From the NCBI GenBank assembly GCA_905221605.1, contig CAJNDS010000061.1:164001-228000 (forward strand): a DNA stretch of 64,000 nucleotides, read 5' to 3'. Positions 11,167 through 21,313 of the stretch are shown one piece after another (position 1 is the first letter of the stretch; each line of letters begins with the position of its first letter). The position numbers were made by a program, and so were the translations under genes. Source of the DNA: Symbiodinium natans. Lineage: Eukaryota; Sar; Dinophyceae; Suessiales; Symbiodiniaceae. The notes under the pieces were generated by a model. The model made no database searches and had not been told where the DNA came from. It saw only the letters and a list, made by a program, of their open reading frames with translations.

Positions 11167-11445
11167 AAACATCCGAACATCTTCCCCAAGTCCTTCAAGG
11201 AGCCGCTGCCTTCGGAGGAAGCCCAGGAAGCCCAGGAGGCCCAGGAGGCCCAGGAGGCCCAGGAGGCCCAGGAGGCCCAGGAAGCCCAAGAAGCCCAGGA
11301 AGTTCAGGAAGCCCAGGAGGCCCCTGGCAGTGAAGTCCTCCCTATGGCCAGCGCTGTTCGCAAAGATGTGTTTCAGCATCCCTGTGAAGCGCAGGCGCCT
11401 TCTGATCCTCAAGGCCAGACGATGGAGAATTGTTGGACCGAGTGA
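11167..11445 (+). CDS. EAQ-repeat coding segment
   Basis: An open + frame from 11,167 to a TGA at 11,443-11,445 has no early ATG. It encodes FKEPLPSEE, then about ten E-A-Q tripeptides (9-base unit, 11,215-11,322, with single E-V-Q and E-A-P variants), then a normal-looking tail. Variants at third bases keep E-A-Q, which suggests this frame is translated. The repeat would form an acidic helix. A terminal exon is possible. No family recognised. Confidence 0.4.
   Translation, partial: KHPNIFPKSFKEPLPSEEAQEAQEAQEAQEAQEAQEAQEAQEAQEVQEAQEAPGSEVLPMASAVRKDVFQHPCEAQAPSDPQGQTMENCWTE
11215..11322 (+). repeat. 9-bp minisatellite (GAGGCCCAG type)
   Basis: About eleven to twelve copies of a 9-base unit, with GAA/GAG and other substitutions. 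In the + frame it encodes repeated Glu-Ala-Gln. Confidence 0.85.
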
Positions 11446-12295
11446 TATTGAGAGCTAAGCATGTTGAGAGCTTGATCAGATCTTCTAAGAGTTGATTCCA
11501 GAAGTCATGGTCTGAGCAAGGTGAAGCTGAAGCTGGCATTGACCAAGCGGTGAGTGCCGCGGAGCCTCCAGAGCCTTGGCTCACAGAGCTGCGATGAGCT
11601 GAGTGGCGTGCCGCCATGTGAGGCACAAGTGGAGAGCAGGTGTCGTCGCGCAGCCGCGCATGTCCCCATTTTCCGACCATTTTTCGACTGTCGTTCCATG
11701 CCGTTCCGGCGGTTTTTGTCTGTTCTTGTGCTGCGGTTTTGCATGTCATGGTCGCCCCGGGTTACGTGGCTTCTTGCCAAGGGTTGGCCAAGCCATGCCA
11801 CACATGTGCGACACCCGGAAGATGCGCTTCCAGAAACGCATTTTGGGTTGATTGCCGCCTTCAAGACCGTCGGCCTTCCGGACTTGGGTTCCAGGCCCAA
11901 GCAGAAAGAAGACCATGTGTTATCCAGGCCCTCCAAGCACATTTTGGTCCAGGTCAGCCTTCCAAATGTTTTTGCATTCCTCGCAGCCATGTGCAAGCTG
12001 CAAGCATCAGTACGCGCATGCTTCCGGACGCATTCGACCCTTCCCATTCCTCAGACAAACCCTTTGCCGGCACAACCGATACTACGACATTAAGACAGCG
12101 TTTTTCAGGGCGCATTTTGGCAAGCATCGTCTCTTTGAGGTTAAGGGTTGTGGTTGTGGAGTCAGGGGGTCCAGTCTGCCAAGCAATGCTTCTAAAGGCA
12201 CCCTAAACCTCAAACCTCGAGCCTTAAACCTTCAGCCTTAGACCCTGAATTCTGAACCCTAAACCTGAAGGCTTTAAGCCCTAGATGCCTGAATT
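11446..12295. other. Three overlapping open frames, no gene called
   Basis: 11,505-12,047 (-), 11,554-12,093 (+) and 11,640-12,206 (+) are all open for about 180 codons. Low stop frequency in several frames at once reflects base composition, and none shows a family pattern. 12,196-12,290 holds degenerate telomere-type CCTAAAC/CCTTAAAC patches. Confidence 0.4.
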
Positions 12296-12676
12296 TTGGA
12301 TTTCGTCGCGGACGGGCCTCGTATTACAGGGGTCTTCTTGCGGAAAAAGGGCCTGGGTCGGGGGCTAGCTAGCTCAGGAAGTGACACTGGGGCTTCGATT
12401 TTCAAGGGAGTTGAGTACAGAACTCACTTTAATTTGTTTTGGAATGTGCAAGTACGGTTTTTCATGCGAATGCTAATTCAAGAAGCGCATGTCTCAGGGG
12501 AGCAGTTCTGGCTTGAAGAATGCAGCTGCTAAGTGGCTGGTTCTAGTGACGACCACCTCTGGAGCATGCTGCACCTCTTCTCGTATGGGTTCCCTCTTGT
12601 GCAATTCATCTTCGGACCCATCTTCAAAGCGAGTAGGCCTCCTACAGAGAAGCCCAAGGTTGGGATCCGCTCCTGA
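12296..12676 (+). CDS. Two possible exons of an unrecognised protein
   Basis: In one frame, 12,400-12,525 ends VRFFMRMLIQEAHVSGEQFW and 12,548-12,676 reads DDHLWSMLHLFSYGFPLVQF followed by IFGPIFKASRP to a TGA. Both have normal amino-acid mix; the second is hydrophobic and could be a membrane or buried helix. A TAA between them means a short intron if they join. No family recognised. Confidence 0.3.
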
Positions 12677-12949
12677 AATTGACACAGCTGTCTTTCCGAG
12701 GAGCGCTCTGTCGACGGTACCCCGGAGGACCAAACGGAGGCGCTGGACATATCTAGGCTTTGATCCGGTCATGTCTAGGAATTTGAGGCCGTACATATAT
12801 AGGGGTTTTCTTACACCCCTTACTAGAGGGTCCTTGAAACAATCACGCGTGCTTGCGCAAGGCTTTGGAGGAAACAGAAACCGGACCAAAAGGCGACCCA
12901 GAGGAGCACTTTTGGTTACGGCCCTGTTAGAGATCGTGGACCTGAGGCT

Positions 12950-13265
12950 AAAGCCTCTGATTTCATGGCTCTCCACGGATTCTCCGGTGCGCAGGAAGAG
13001 GTGCTGGAGATCTCTATTGGCTCAGGCTCACCAAGAGACTTGAAGGCGGGGACGACCCCAATCTCCGATCTCTTTGAAAGTATAGGGCGCTGCGCTTCTC
13101 TTGAAGGATGACGAGGTCATTGCCCAGAAGAACAATGCTCTCCTTGCTGTTGTGCCTGACGATTCCAGTGATTGGCAGGCGTTCCGACTAAACAAATCAT
13201 GCGGCCGAATCTGCCCATGTCGCTCTTTGCTCGAGGGGTCAAAGCGTAGCTGCGAGCTGTTCATG
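12950..13265 (+). CDS. Possible exons of an unrecognised protein
   Basis: 12,957-13,070 reads DFMALHGFSGAQEEVLEISI and then a SGSPRDLKAGTTPISDLF segment. 13,100-13,240 reads LKDDEVIAQKNNALLAVVPD followed by DSSDWQAFRLNKSC. A helical VRVLNKLLKMVNGQVVRKAS segment follows at about 13,270. They lie in series before the ubiquitin-like exon at 13,466 and may belong to the same gene. Confidence 0.3.
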
Positions 13266-13465
13266 CATAGGTGAGGGTGCTCAACAAGCTGCTGAAGATG
13301 GTCAATGGCCAGGTGGTACGCAAAGCATCCTCTCGAGATCTAGTAGGCAGGGCTTCAAGCACTTCATGACTTTGACGTGTTGTAGTAGGGTGTCTCTCTA
13401 TATTCTCTGGCTTGAAAGTTCCTGATTGACCCCCAAAAAGAAGATGAGGCGGAGATGATGCTGGC

Positions 13466-14620
13466 ATGGTTCCTCGAGTCTTGAAGCTCTTGTCCCAGGG
13501 TGACGAAGAGGAGGAAGAAGTCTGCGACGAAGATGACGACGCCAAGCGCGAACTCTCTGGCGCAGAACTCGCACAAACCCATGCAGTTCAGATTCGCTCC
13601 CTTGTCTCTGAAGGGGTTGGGGGAAGCATGACCCTGGAGCTCCCGCTAACAGCGAGTGTGGGAGAAGCTCGAGAGCTGGTGACGGGCCGTTGTGGCGGTG
13701 GAGCAGTCGGTGCTCACATTCGCATGGTCCGACGCTTTAGCCAGACCTTGTTCTTGCCACTGAGGGACGATGAGCGCATCAGTGACATCCTCGGGGAGGA
13801 TGAAGCCCTGTTGCTGCTGGGGGTGGATTTGGCGGGCGTGGAGACTGAGGAGTCAGATGTACGGACCTCCAAAAGCCCGGAAGGTGTCAAGGAAGCAGGG
13901 GAAGCGGAGGAAGCGGAGGAAGCGGAGGAAGCAAGGGTTGCAAGGGAGGGGAGTGAGGCAAGAAGCTTCCTAATCGCTGCCATGGAGCTTTTGGAGGATG
14001 CAGATGTGCAAGAACGGCTGATGGGTTTGAGCAGCTCGGCCCTGTTGGCCGAGTGGGAGCCGCCTTGGGTTCTCGACGGCATTGAGGACCTGGATGCGGC
14101 AGCTCTCAGCAGCTTTTCTCCAAGCACCGTCCTTGCCTGGGCACAAAGCTTTTCGAGTCTGATCGATGCCATGGCCTCTGGGCTGGAGGTGGATGAAGTC
14201 GGGGAAGTGGAAGAAGTCGAAGAAGTGGAAGAAGTCGAGGAAGTTGAGGAGGTCGAGGAAGTCGAGGAGGTCGAGGAAGTCGAGGAAGTTGAAGGGGTCG
14301 ATGGAGCCGCCAAACAGGAAGCGCTACCAGAACCTTTGCAATCAGAAGCTGCGACGGCAGACAACTTCAAGGACGTCTCCTGCCCCTCACATGTGTTCTT
14401 TCAGCTGCGCATGGTTGCTGTCACTGCGACAGGACGAGACCGCAAAAGTGTCAGAGATGGATGCCCCGCAGGCTGGAATGCAATCCCCGCCCTCACCCTG
14501 CTCTTGTGGCATGACGTGGCACGCTCTTCGGGCCACAGGGCATCATGTTGGCGCAGGTGCTTGCTGAGCCTGAAATGGAGCCCGAGCAAGAACCGGACCA
14601 GGAGCCATAAAACCACTTGA
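13466..14620 (+). CDS. Ubiquitin-like (beta-grasp) segment with acidic EVE-repeat tail
   Basis: 384-codon open frame. Residues 1-30 are acidic (GDEEEEEVCDEDDDAK). Residues about 52-128 look like a ubiquitin-like fold: a hydrophobic strand (MTLELPLTASVGEARELV), a helix, then IRMVRRFSQTLFLPLRDDER and ISDILGEDEALLLLGVDL, which matches the strand-loop-strand end of beta-grasp domains. There is no diglycine end, so it would be a domain, not a processed modifier. Residues 140-160 repeat G/E-E-A-E. Residues about 242-274 repeat Val-Glu-Glu. After residue about 310 the composition changes to Arg/Ser/Cys-rich, so the true exon probably ends near 14,400. Identification rests on pattern only. A role in ubiquitin-type protein interactions is an inference. 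Confidence 0.5.
   Translation: MVPRVLKLLSQGDEEEEEVCDEDDDAKRELSGAELAQTHAVQIRSLVSEGVGGSMTLELPLTASVGEARELVTGRCGGGAVGAHIRMVRRFSQTLFLPLRDDERISDILGEDEALLLLGVDLAGVETEESDVRTSKSPEGVKEAGEAEEAEEAEEARVAREGSEARSFLIAAMELLEDADVQERLMGLSSSALLAEWEPPWVLDGIEDLDAAALSSFSPSTVLAWAQSFSSLIDAMASGLEVDEVGEVEEVEEVEEVEEVEEVEEVEEVEEVEEVEGVDGAAKQEALPEPLQSEAATADNFKDVSCPSHVFFQLRMVAVTATGRDRKSVRDGCPAGWNAIPALTLLLWHDVARSSGHRASCWRRCLLSLKWSPSKNRTRSHKTT
14185..14300 (+). repeat. GAAGTC/GAGGAA coding repeat
   Basis: Degenerate 9-base units (gaa-gtc-gag type) encode Glu-Val-Glu runs inside the ubiquitin-like exon. The antisense frame gives a Ser/Thr run and is a shadow. Confidence 0.8.
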
Positions 14621-16045
14621 GCCGAGCTTTCGGGAGCCGCCATGCTGCAACTCGCAGTGCGTGCCATGGCCTCGCGCGACTCAGTGTGGCCCTTCCTTCA
14701 GGATGAGGCGGTCCTTGTTGTAGTTGAGCTGGAGGAGGTCGACTTCACAGCTCAAAAATCGAGTCCTTGAAGCCTCAAAATTTTCACCTAGGACCTAGGG
14801 TCCGTTTTGCATAAGATTGAGTTCTTTCAGGCCGCCACTGCAGAGAGGGTGGCAGTCGCGGTTCCTTCATCCTCAACACTGGGAGAGGTGCCAGTTTGAG
14901 GAGATGTTCAGAGGTGCAAAGGCAAACTTGAGGAAGACGAGCTGTGTCACCAGGTGAAGCTCGCGCTAGCCTCCACCTTAGGACTCCCACATGCCGCATC
15001 CCCAGCACGAACTGAGCCCGGCAGCAGCATGTAGAGCTTTCGGATGTTCGATTTCTCTCAGCTTCAGGCCAGCGGCCTGCAGATTACATCGTCCCAGGGT
15101 GTTTTGGGCCAAGTCGTCGTCTCCTGCTGCTGTGAGATGGAGTCCATGTCTTGCTCAGGTTGTTTACTCCGACCAAGACATGTTGGGAAGCAGGCCGCAA
15201 AAGCACGAACACTTTGGCGTTTTGGCGTGTGCAGACTCAGCGTCGCGGTAGAGTCTACCGTATGATGCCGCTCTTCACCAGAGTGACATGACGAATCAGC
15301 TCAAGTCAGCCAGAGCGAGGCGGCGACTGACATTCCGAGGTCCGGAGGCGTGCGTTCCACAAGAGTCTTGCTACTCTTGTTTCGGGGTCGTTGGTTCCTG
15401 GCCAGTGCTTTTGCCGGATGTCGCAAGCGACGCATGCGATGCAAGGGTTTACTTGCTACTACCTGCTGCCATCAGGCCCAGCGTCATGGGCGTCATGTTT
15501 GGAGAAGGGAAAAATATAGTGTCGAAGCCCCATGCTCATCTCCCCACAGTCTCTACTCCAACACACGGACTCTTCTAGTGTACCTAAGAAGCATCAAGAT
15601 CGTCCCAGGAGGACATTGAGGTTGCAAAGGGAAGCAGCGTGTGAAAGTTGGACGCCCCGCCCCTGAAGCACGTTGCGGCTTTGATGCCAAAGGGCAAGAG
15701 GCGCCATGGGGAGAACTTCCCAAAAAGGAGCCGCCGGAGTCGCTTTGTCCCCAAGGAAAGCTCGCGAATATCTCTTGGCAAGGAGTGCTTGAGTACACCA
15801 AAGATGGGTTCGATGCCATCTTTGCGCTGGACAACAGAGCTTTGGCTGAGTGGAGCTGTTGGCAGTGGTCGGGTGGTGAAGGTAAGCGGGTGCAGGATGC
15901 GACGTAAGTTTCGCCGCATGCTGTTGATTGATTGCTTGTGGCCTGCGTCGTAGGCGCTCAGGTAGCTCTCTAGAGGACGGGAAGTGCTGCTCTTCATGAG
16001 AAAAAACTGTCGCGAAGATCGTTGCAGCCATGTCGGCGTTCGGGC
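14621..16045. other. No assignable gene
   Basis: Several frames of 60-200 codons overlap on both strands (for example 15,584-16,201 on -, 15,641-15,907 on +). None shows a family signature. A telomere-unlike but repetitive patch (acctaggacctaggg) sits near 14,790-14,805. Confidence 0.3.
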
Positions 16046-16051
16046 TGAGGC

Positions 16052-16193
16052 AATGTCTACGCTGCCGTCCTTTCGGAGATGATGTCGAACACGTTCAAGG
16101 AGGGCATGTGGTTCAAGGCGCTTACGCCATACATGCTCCTCATCACCAACAACGTCCGCTTCCCAGCTCTCTACACGGCCCTCACTGCCCACG
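16052..16193 (+). CDS. Exon of a polytopic membrane protein
   Basis: Reads NVYAAVLSEMMSNTFKEGMW followed by FKALTPYMLLITNNVRFPAL and YTALTAHG. The pattern (short polar segment, then a loop, then a hydrophobic helix with N-N-V) resembles solute carriers of the drug/metabolite or nucleotide-sugar transporter type, but this is weak. An acceptor could be gctgag at 16,045-16,050. The next hydrophobic exons downstream probably belong to the same gene. Confidence 0.4.
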
Positions 16194-16523
16194 GCTGACA
16201 ACAGCAGCGAGGGTAAGAAATGCGAGAGTTCCAGCAGCCCAGGATCCCATTGCCGTGGGCAACATGATCACCTTGAACGGGCTTACGAGGGCTCTGGTAG
16301 GCCGGCGCAGTGGCGCAGCGGCGCTGCGTGTGAGCTCTGGTGCTAAGCCACCGATAGGAACAGAAGAAGAAGAAGAGAGACAGTTGGGTAGCCTCGGCTG
16401 CGCAGGTGTGTCTTCTGGGAGACTCCTGATTAACAACTTCGGCATTGATGCTGCCTGCTGGCTGAACGAGTCTGAGAGATGCTGTGTTTCGATCTGTGGC
16501 GTGTGTCTTGTGGCCTGGCTCAG

Positions 16524-16590
16524 GTGTGGATTCTTAGCGGCGTGACCGGCGTGGTGGGCCTTCTGGTCAATGTTCCTGAGCTGTTCGGAA
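16524..16590 (+). CDS. Transmembrane exon
   Basis: After a ctcag acceptor (16,519-16,523) the + frame reads VWILSGVTGVVGLLVNVPEL, one membrane-spanning helix rich in G and V. It fits the same membrane protein as the exon at 16,052. Confidence 0.4.
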
Positions 16591-16648
16591 GGAAATGGAA
16601 TATAGGGAATAGGCATAAGTTGGCATAAGTTCAAGCGCATGATTGCGC

Positions 16649-16735
16649 CGAGGTGATCTGCCTCTGTCAGGGCTCTGTTGCGGCGGCCTATTTCCTCAAC
16701 TTCGTCTGGGCGGTGTGTGCCCTAGATCCTGTCGT
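16649..16735 (+). CDS. Transmembrane exon
   Basis: Reads AEVICLCQGSVAAAYFLNFV and then WAVCALDP, ending at a gtcgtt that could be a donor. It is a second hydrophobic helix about 70 bases after the first, consistent with a multi-pass protein with roughly one helix per exon. Confidence 0.35.
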
Positions 16736-17079
16736 TGACAGTTGAGATGCTGCAAGATATCTTATGCACTGTAACTGAGGTGTACAACGGACTATGGAAC
16801 TCCTGCTTGGAAACCTCCTGGGCTCGTTCCATTATCAAGAGCAAGAGGGTCGCTGGCTGTTGCAGAGAGGTGACGTTCTTTCGGCTTCGGTCAGCATAGA
16901 ACAGTCCATTCCTTTGCCATTGGTCGTCTAAGGAAGATGCCAACGGAGCCCGGCAGATCACAAACAAAGTTACGACTTCCTTGGGACCACTTATCTCCGC
17001 CGTTGCTGCCTGAGCTACTGGCAGAGCCTTTGGGAACTTGCATCCAGGAAGGCACAGGGACACTGGACTCTGAGAGTGG

Positions 17080-17490
17080 CGTTTCCCCAGGCGATCTTCC
17101 TCTATTGCGGAAACCAGTGGGACGCCTGTCTAGCCTTGGCATGCTTCGCCGCTTCGCGGCTCATGCGATGAACATGACGAAACAGTATGGCACCGATTCC
17201 GTGCATTCAGCGAGGACATGGGGCTTGTGCAAAATGTCATGCTCCTGGGTACAGGAATGACTTCGGTCGTGGTAGCTTGGGAGCAAGAAGTTCCTCTTCT
17301 CATGACCCAGCCGTGTTGAGCTTCCGTTTAACACTGGATTGGATTTCTAAGGTAGCTCTGTGCTTTTGCTTCCGGAGCTCTCTCGAGACCGAGCAGGCAG
17401 TGCACTCAGCTTGAGTATGTTTGGGGCCACTCTTTACTCCGACTCATCTCGTGGAGCTTATGGTCGTTACCTGATTGCCAGGATCTACCG
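17080..17490 (+). CDS. Further exons of the unrecognised membrane protein
   Basis: 17,080-17,160 reads AFPQAIFLYCGNQWDACLAL. 17,190-17,310 reads RFRAFSEDMGLVQNVMLLGT followed by GMTSVVVAWEQEVPLLMTQ. 17,412-17,487 reads FGATLYSDSSRGAYGRYLIA. All are on the + strand with normal composition and stops at their edges. They may continue the gene begun at 16,052. I cannot assign a family. Confidence 0.3.
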
Positions 17491-17639
17491 TTGAGGGAGA
17501 TCGAGAGCATACAGCCTGCTGCTTGGGCCTGTGCAGCAGAACAGGGACCTTCCTCCCCGAAGCAAGAATGTTGCTGGATGCAGGTTTCCAGCGCTGCCAG
17601 ACAGTGCCAGCTCCCCAGGGTCTCGACATTGTATGGCTC

Positions 17640-18105
17640 GAAGCATGCGCTTGTGTCATCGTGCTGCTGGCGTGCAGTGACCAGGCACAGGGGCCCGCAA
17701 CGTTGAGACCCGAAGACATGAGTCAAAAGGACTTCGTGCCGGATGACGACGGCTATGTTCACATCTCAGACATATTCACATCTGGTGTGGCAAAGTTGTG
17801 GCACCTAGTTATCTTTCGAGGAGCATTGTTGAGGTCATGCTGACTTCTCCTTTGGGTGGAAACTCAGACGCCTGGGCTTCTCGCATTCGTCTGCCGGCAG
17901 AGCTAAGAGACTGTGTATCAAGTGTCATTGTGGGGAGAGGTGTGCAGACTCTGGTGCCAAAGGCCTCACTTGTCATGAGTACTGTGGGTGCAACACATGC
18001 ACAGCATAGACTGTTGCAAAACCCCGCAAGCATCGATGCTCAGCTCGAAGAGACATGCTGCACTGCTGCTCTTGCCGCCCTGGATACCCCTATGGGGTTT
18101 TGATT
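17640..18105 (+). CDS. Exons of an unrecognised protein
   Basis: 17,705-17,790 reads EDMSQKDFVPDDDGYVHISD and then IFTSGVAKL. 17,825-18,105 reads SIVEVMLTSPLGGNSDAWAS, a basic linker, then VSSVIVGRGVQTLVPKASLV and QLEETCCTAALAAL. They look like soluble-domain sequence. Whether they join the upstream membrane exons is unknown. Confidence 0.3.
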
Positions 18106-18109
18106 CCTC

Positions 18110-19870
18110 GTAACCCACTGACTTTTTCGATGCCGAGAGCTCTGGCAGAAGGTTTGGGTCTGTATGGGTGTGGAGGAATCTGTGTGGGGGGGAGACCCTT
18201 AAATTGCGAGAAAGTGCTGCAAGTCGATTCCCGGGAAGTTCTTTTTGTGCGGGCGCTTGTTTTGAGGGCGGCCCGGAGGGTTTCAGGCGTTTTCGTAATG
18301 TGTTTGGTGCCACTTCAGCTCCCGCGGCTGCTGTGACAGCAGACTGCACTCTGAGCGCGCGTGTCTTACGCTGGAGCTTTCGTCTCCCCGGGACTCAAAC
18401 ATTACACAAAGCTTCCGTCAATCTGGCCTCCCGAGGTATAGTGACAACGAACTATCGGGAGACCCCGCTGATCCTTGTCAAGCAGCTGCCTGGCAGCAGC
18501 CTCTTGGAGCTCAGCATCGCGAGCGCGCACGTTTGAATGTAAGTGTCAAGAATCCGGGTTGCCCTGTTTTTTTTCGCACACAACCAGTGTGCAAAAAACG
18601 CACCGAAAGCACACCCCCAAACTAGGGACCCTGTAGGTTTGTCTGTAACATGCTTATATATTAGGGGCTACGTTGAGGTTAAGTCTAAGTCTTGGGGTGG
18701 CGGAGCTTCAAGATTTCAACCTCGGAAGGTTTCGTGCAGCTTTGAAAGCAGTGCATCCCGCCAACCCGACTACCAGTGACGACCCCAGCGCAACCTTGGG
18801 CAATGCGTTGTTTTCTGATCACTTTCGGGATCACGTTTGGGTACGCATGTATCTCTCTGCCCGAGGTGTTCTTTGCTTTCGTGATGCATCACGGGCCCCA
18901 GTCGCTGTGGAAATCGAGTCCTTGGAGGTGTATCTATCTCAGGCTCCATGCTCTTGCTGCATTCGAATTAGACTCGTGCGCAGCGTAGCATTGCTGGAGG
19001 TGCAAGCCTCCAATGAGTCGCCAGCAGTTGATTTGCAAAGGAGCGCCTGGCCTGAAGTGCCAGCTTTTTGCAAGAGATGACTTCGCTCGCGGCAGCAACG
19101 CTTAGCAATGCACCGAGGTTCAATCCGCTTCAGCGTGGATTACAAGCTGGTTAAGCCCAAGGCAGAACCATCGTTTGGACACATTGCATGGGGCCTGATC
19201 CTGGGAAACTAGCTTGCAAGCAAGTCACTCGTTTGAGGAAGAATCGCTGTGTGCCACCAGATGCTACATGCACTGACAGGGCATAGAAGAATGGAATCAG
19301 GGGGGGTGGGGCGACCGTCGAACGATTCCAAGGAAGCAATGCCCGAGCCTTGCGGCACGAACCAGGCGAGAGTCCTGCATGAGTCCCTCATTTGAACGAA
19401 GTGACTCCGCACATAGCAGGACTCGAAGAAAGCCTGCTCGCTGGGCTGGACAGCGAAGGACAGATCCTGGCCGGCTGAAAGCTTCGAGCTACTCGTACCA
19501 GCAGAAGAACACACTTGCGTTCAATTCGCTCCCAAGAATCCCAAGAATACAGGATCCCGCAGGATCGTTTCCGCGTGCCTTGTCGGCATCAGTACTAGCA
19601 AGCGACGAGTACGTTATGATAAAGACGACGAAGCGCTTGCTAGCGGAGAACTGATGGGTTTGCAGCCCATTTTGCAAGTTTGTAGCCATCCACGGCTGTT
19701 TGGGGAGAGCGCATGGTTGCCAAGGAGAGGTAAAACAGCAAGGGACATGCTCGAGCCGAAGCGCGGCGATGCGTCCAAAACCGACCGGACGAACATCCTG
19801 GGCGCGAACGTCATCGTGCCTTTGGCTGCTCTGGGATCCTGACACGAAGGCTTTTGCAGCCACGTGTGTA
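18110..19870. other. Weak coding signal only
   Basis: A + segment at 18,800-18,895 (MRCFLITFGITFGYACISLP) is hydrophobic and could be the first helix of the MFS transporter downstream, but a competing frame over the same bases is equally open. 19,151-19,920 has only shadow-like frames on both strands. Confidence 0.25.
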
Positions 19871-19880
19871 TGTAGCTGCA

Positions 19881-20005
19881 CAATGGAGAGTACACTGATG
19901 AAGTGCACACGAACGTGCACTACAACCCTTCGTCATGGCAAGAGGCAGCAGACGTGCTGGTAAAGCAGCTTCTGGTTGGCGATCAGAATCGGCTTCCCGC
20001 CTAGG
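19881..20005 (+). CDS. Probable exon upstream of MFS exons
   Basis: Reads NGEYTDEVHTNVHYNPSSWQ followed by EAADVLVKQLLVGDQNRLP. It is soluble, coherent and closed by TAG right before the next MFS exon. It could be a loop of the transporter or the end of another gene. Confidence 0.35.
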
Positions 20006-21313
20006 TCACGTGCGATGTGCTGAACGCTCTTGCTTCTGGCTTTTCGCTGAAGTTCGTGGACCTTTTCCTGAAGGTGACTTGCATGATTCTTGAAGTAAAA
20101 GAAGGGTAGCAATTACATTGACATATCTTTTCCGCTTGGTTCACGCAGTGGATTGGCATAAAGAAGCCTCCGCCGCTCCAGCCCTGCACCCAGGCAGCCA
20201 GGGCCCCTTTAGTTATAGCTCGTTCCTGGCAAGATCCTGCAAGTGCCTGCAGAGGTGGATTATGGAGTTTCTCCAGCAGGCAAGGGGCTTTCAGCACTAG
20301 GTAGTTTTGGCGACTCGGGACCTCGGAAGCGGCGATGAGTGATGCGGAACATGGCTAGCTCTTTGCCGGAACTTGCCTAGAAAAGGCCACCAGGAACCAA
20401 TCGCAAGTATCAGTGAAGCAAAGCAAAGCCTTGTTCATGAGGTGTTTTTCTTGTCGCGTTCCTGCAGAACATTCTGGGTGCCTGGCTGACTCCGGTGTCA
20501 AAGAAGCTCTTAGTTACTTAGCGGAAGCTCAGCATGTTTCGGCACTTTCTTGAGCTATCTGATTGCAGCTATCTCGTTCCCTTCGCACAGACTTTGCAGG
20601 TTTGGAAGCATGTCAGTACCATAAACCAAGCTGTCTCCTTTCCGTCATTGCTCATGTTGAGTTTAAAGGCTTGTTAGGGTTTAGGGTCTAGGGTTGCTCT
20701 CCCAGGTCCAACTTAGGGCCGAGGGCTACCGTGCCAAACTGGGCGTCGCCCCCTGATCGCAAGTACGGAAGCATTCGCCTTAAACCCTAAACCCCAAAAC
20801 CCTAAACCCTAAACCCATCTGTGAACGTGTGTCGCCAAGTGAGCTTAGGTGTTCCTGTGGTCGCTGGCCCTCTTCTTTCTGGCCCTGCTCTGCATTCCAG
20901 GAATGCCCCTGTGGGTGGTCATACCCTCCATCATCCTGATGCGGTCCCTCAACTCTTGCACGCGGGCCTTCAATCGGGCGCAGCTGATCGACTTCCTTCC
21001 GCGCGAGAAGATCGCAACTTACATGACCTGCGCTCAGGAAGTCTCCTGAAAAAAAACAAAGTTCGAGGATGCCCATAGGACGCCCTGTCGTCTGGAGGAT
21101 GCTCAGCTCAGGACTTGGGATGCGCTGAACAAGGCCAACCAAGGAGGAATAGCAATCTTTGGAGGTCAGGTCGTTGCGTTTGCTGGCTACCGCGGCTGCT
21201 TTGTGGGCACTTTGATCCTGCTGCTGCTGCGAGCCTTCGCTCACAAGTTCTCCATGGTTCTTGCTTCTGTTCGCATAAGCTTCTCCTGGCCGGTTATCAA
21301 GGAGGCTGCATAG
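20002..21313 (+). CDS. MFS transporter, C-terminal half (locus)
   Basis: Three exons match one major facilitator superfamily transporter on the + strand. 20,005-20,075 reads VTCDVLNALASGFSLKFVDL, the loop before helix 7 (compare the G-S-G-M-x-x-K-F-x-x-L-F pattern of these carriers). 20,849-21,024 reads two membrane helices (WSLALFFLALLCIPGMPLWV) and a conserved cytoplasmic loop (NRAQLIDFLPREKIATYM). 21,112-21,313 reads TWDALNKANQGGIAIFGGQV and a last pair of helices (YRGCFVGTLILLLLRAF), ending in TAG at 21,311-21,313. Substrate unknown. Helices 8-9 should lie in 20,080-20,840, where only fragments are readable. Confidence 0.65.
20671..20817. repeat. Inverted telomere-type patches
   Basis: TTAGGGTTTAGGG at 20,674-20,696 and AAACCCTAAACCCC-type units at 20,781-20,816 face each other around about 85 bases, and end just before the MFS exon at 20,849. 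They can pair as a stem within an intron. Confidence 0.7.
21025..21111 (+). other. Probable non-canonical GA-AG intron
   Basis: Joining 21,024 to 21,112 gives the family-typical Y-M-T-W-D-A-L-N-K-A-N-Q-G-G. The removed 87 bases begin with gacctg and end with gctcag. The triplet gac occurs at both borders, so the exact cut is ambiguous within three bases; of the possible cuts only this one ends in AG. GA and GC donors are documented in dinoflagellates. Confidence 0.55.

Noticed and set aside
11505-12206. Three overlapping open frames of about 180 codons, on both strands
   Set aside because: No frame is distinguished by family match or natural composition, so none is called.
13714-14370. 218-codon minus-strand Ser/Thr-rich frame
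   Set aside because: Mirror image of the acidic repeat in the ubiquitin-like exon; its composition is fully explained by the + coding sequence.
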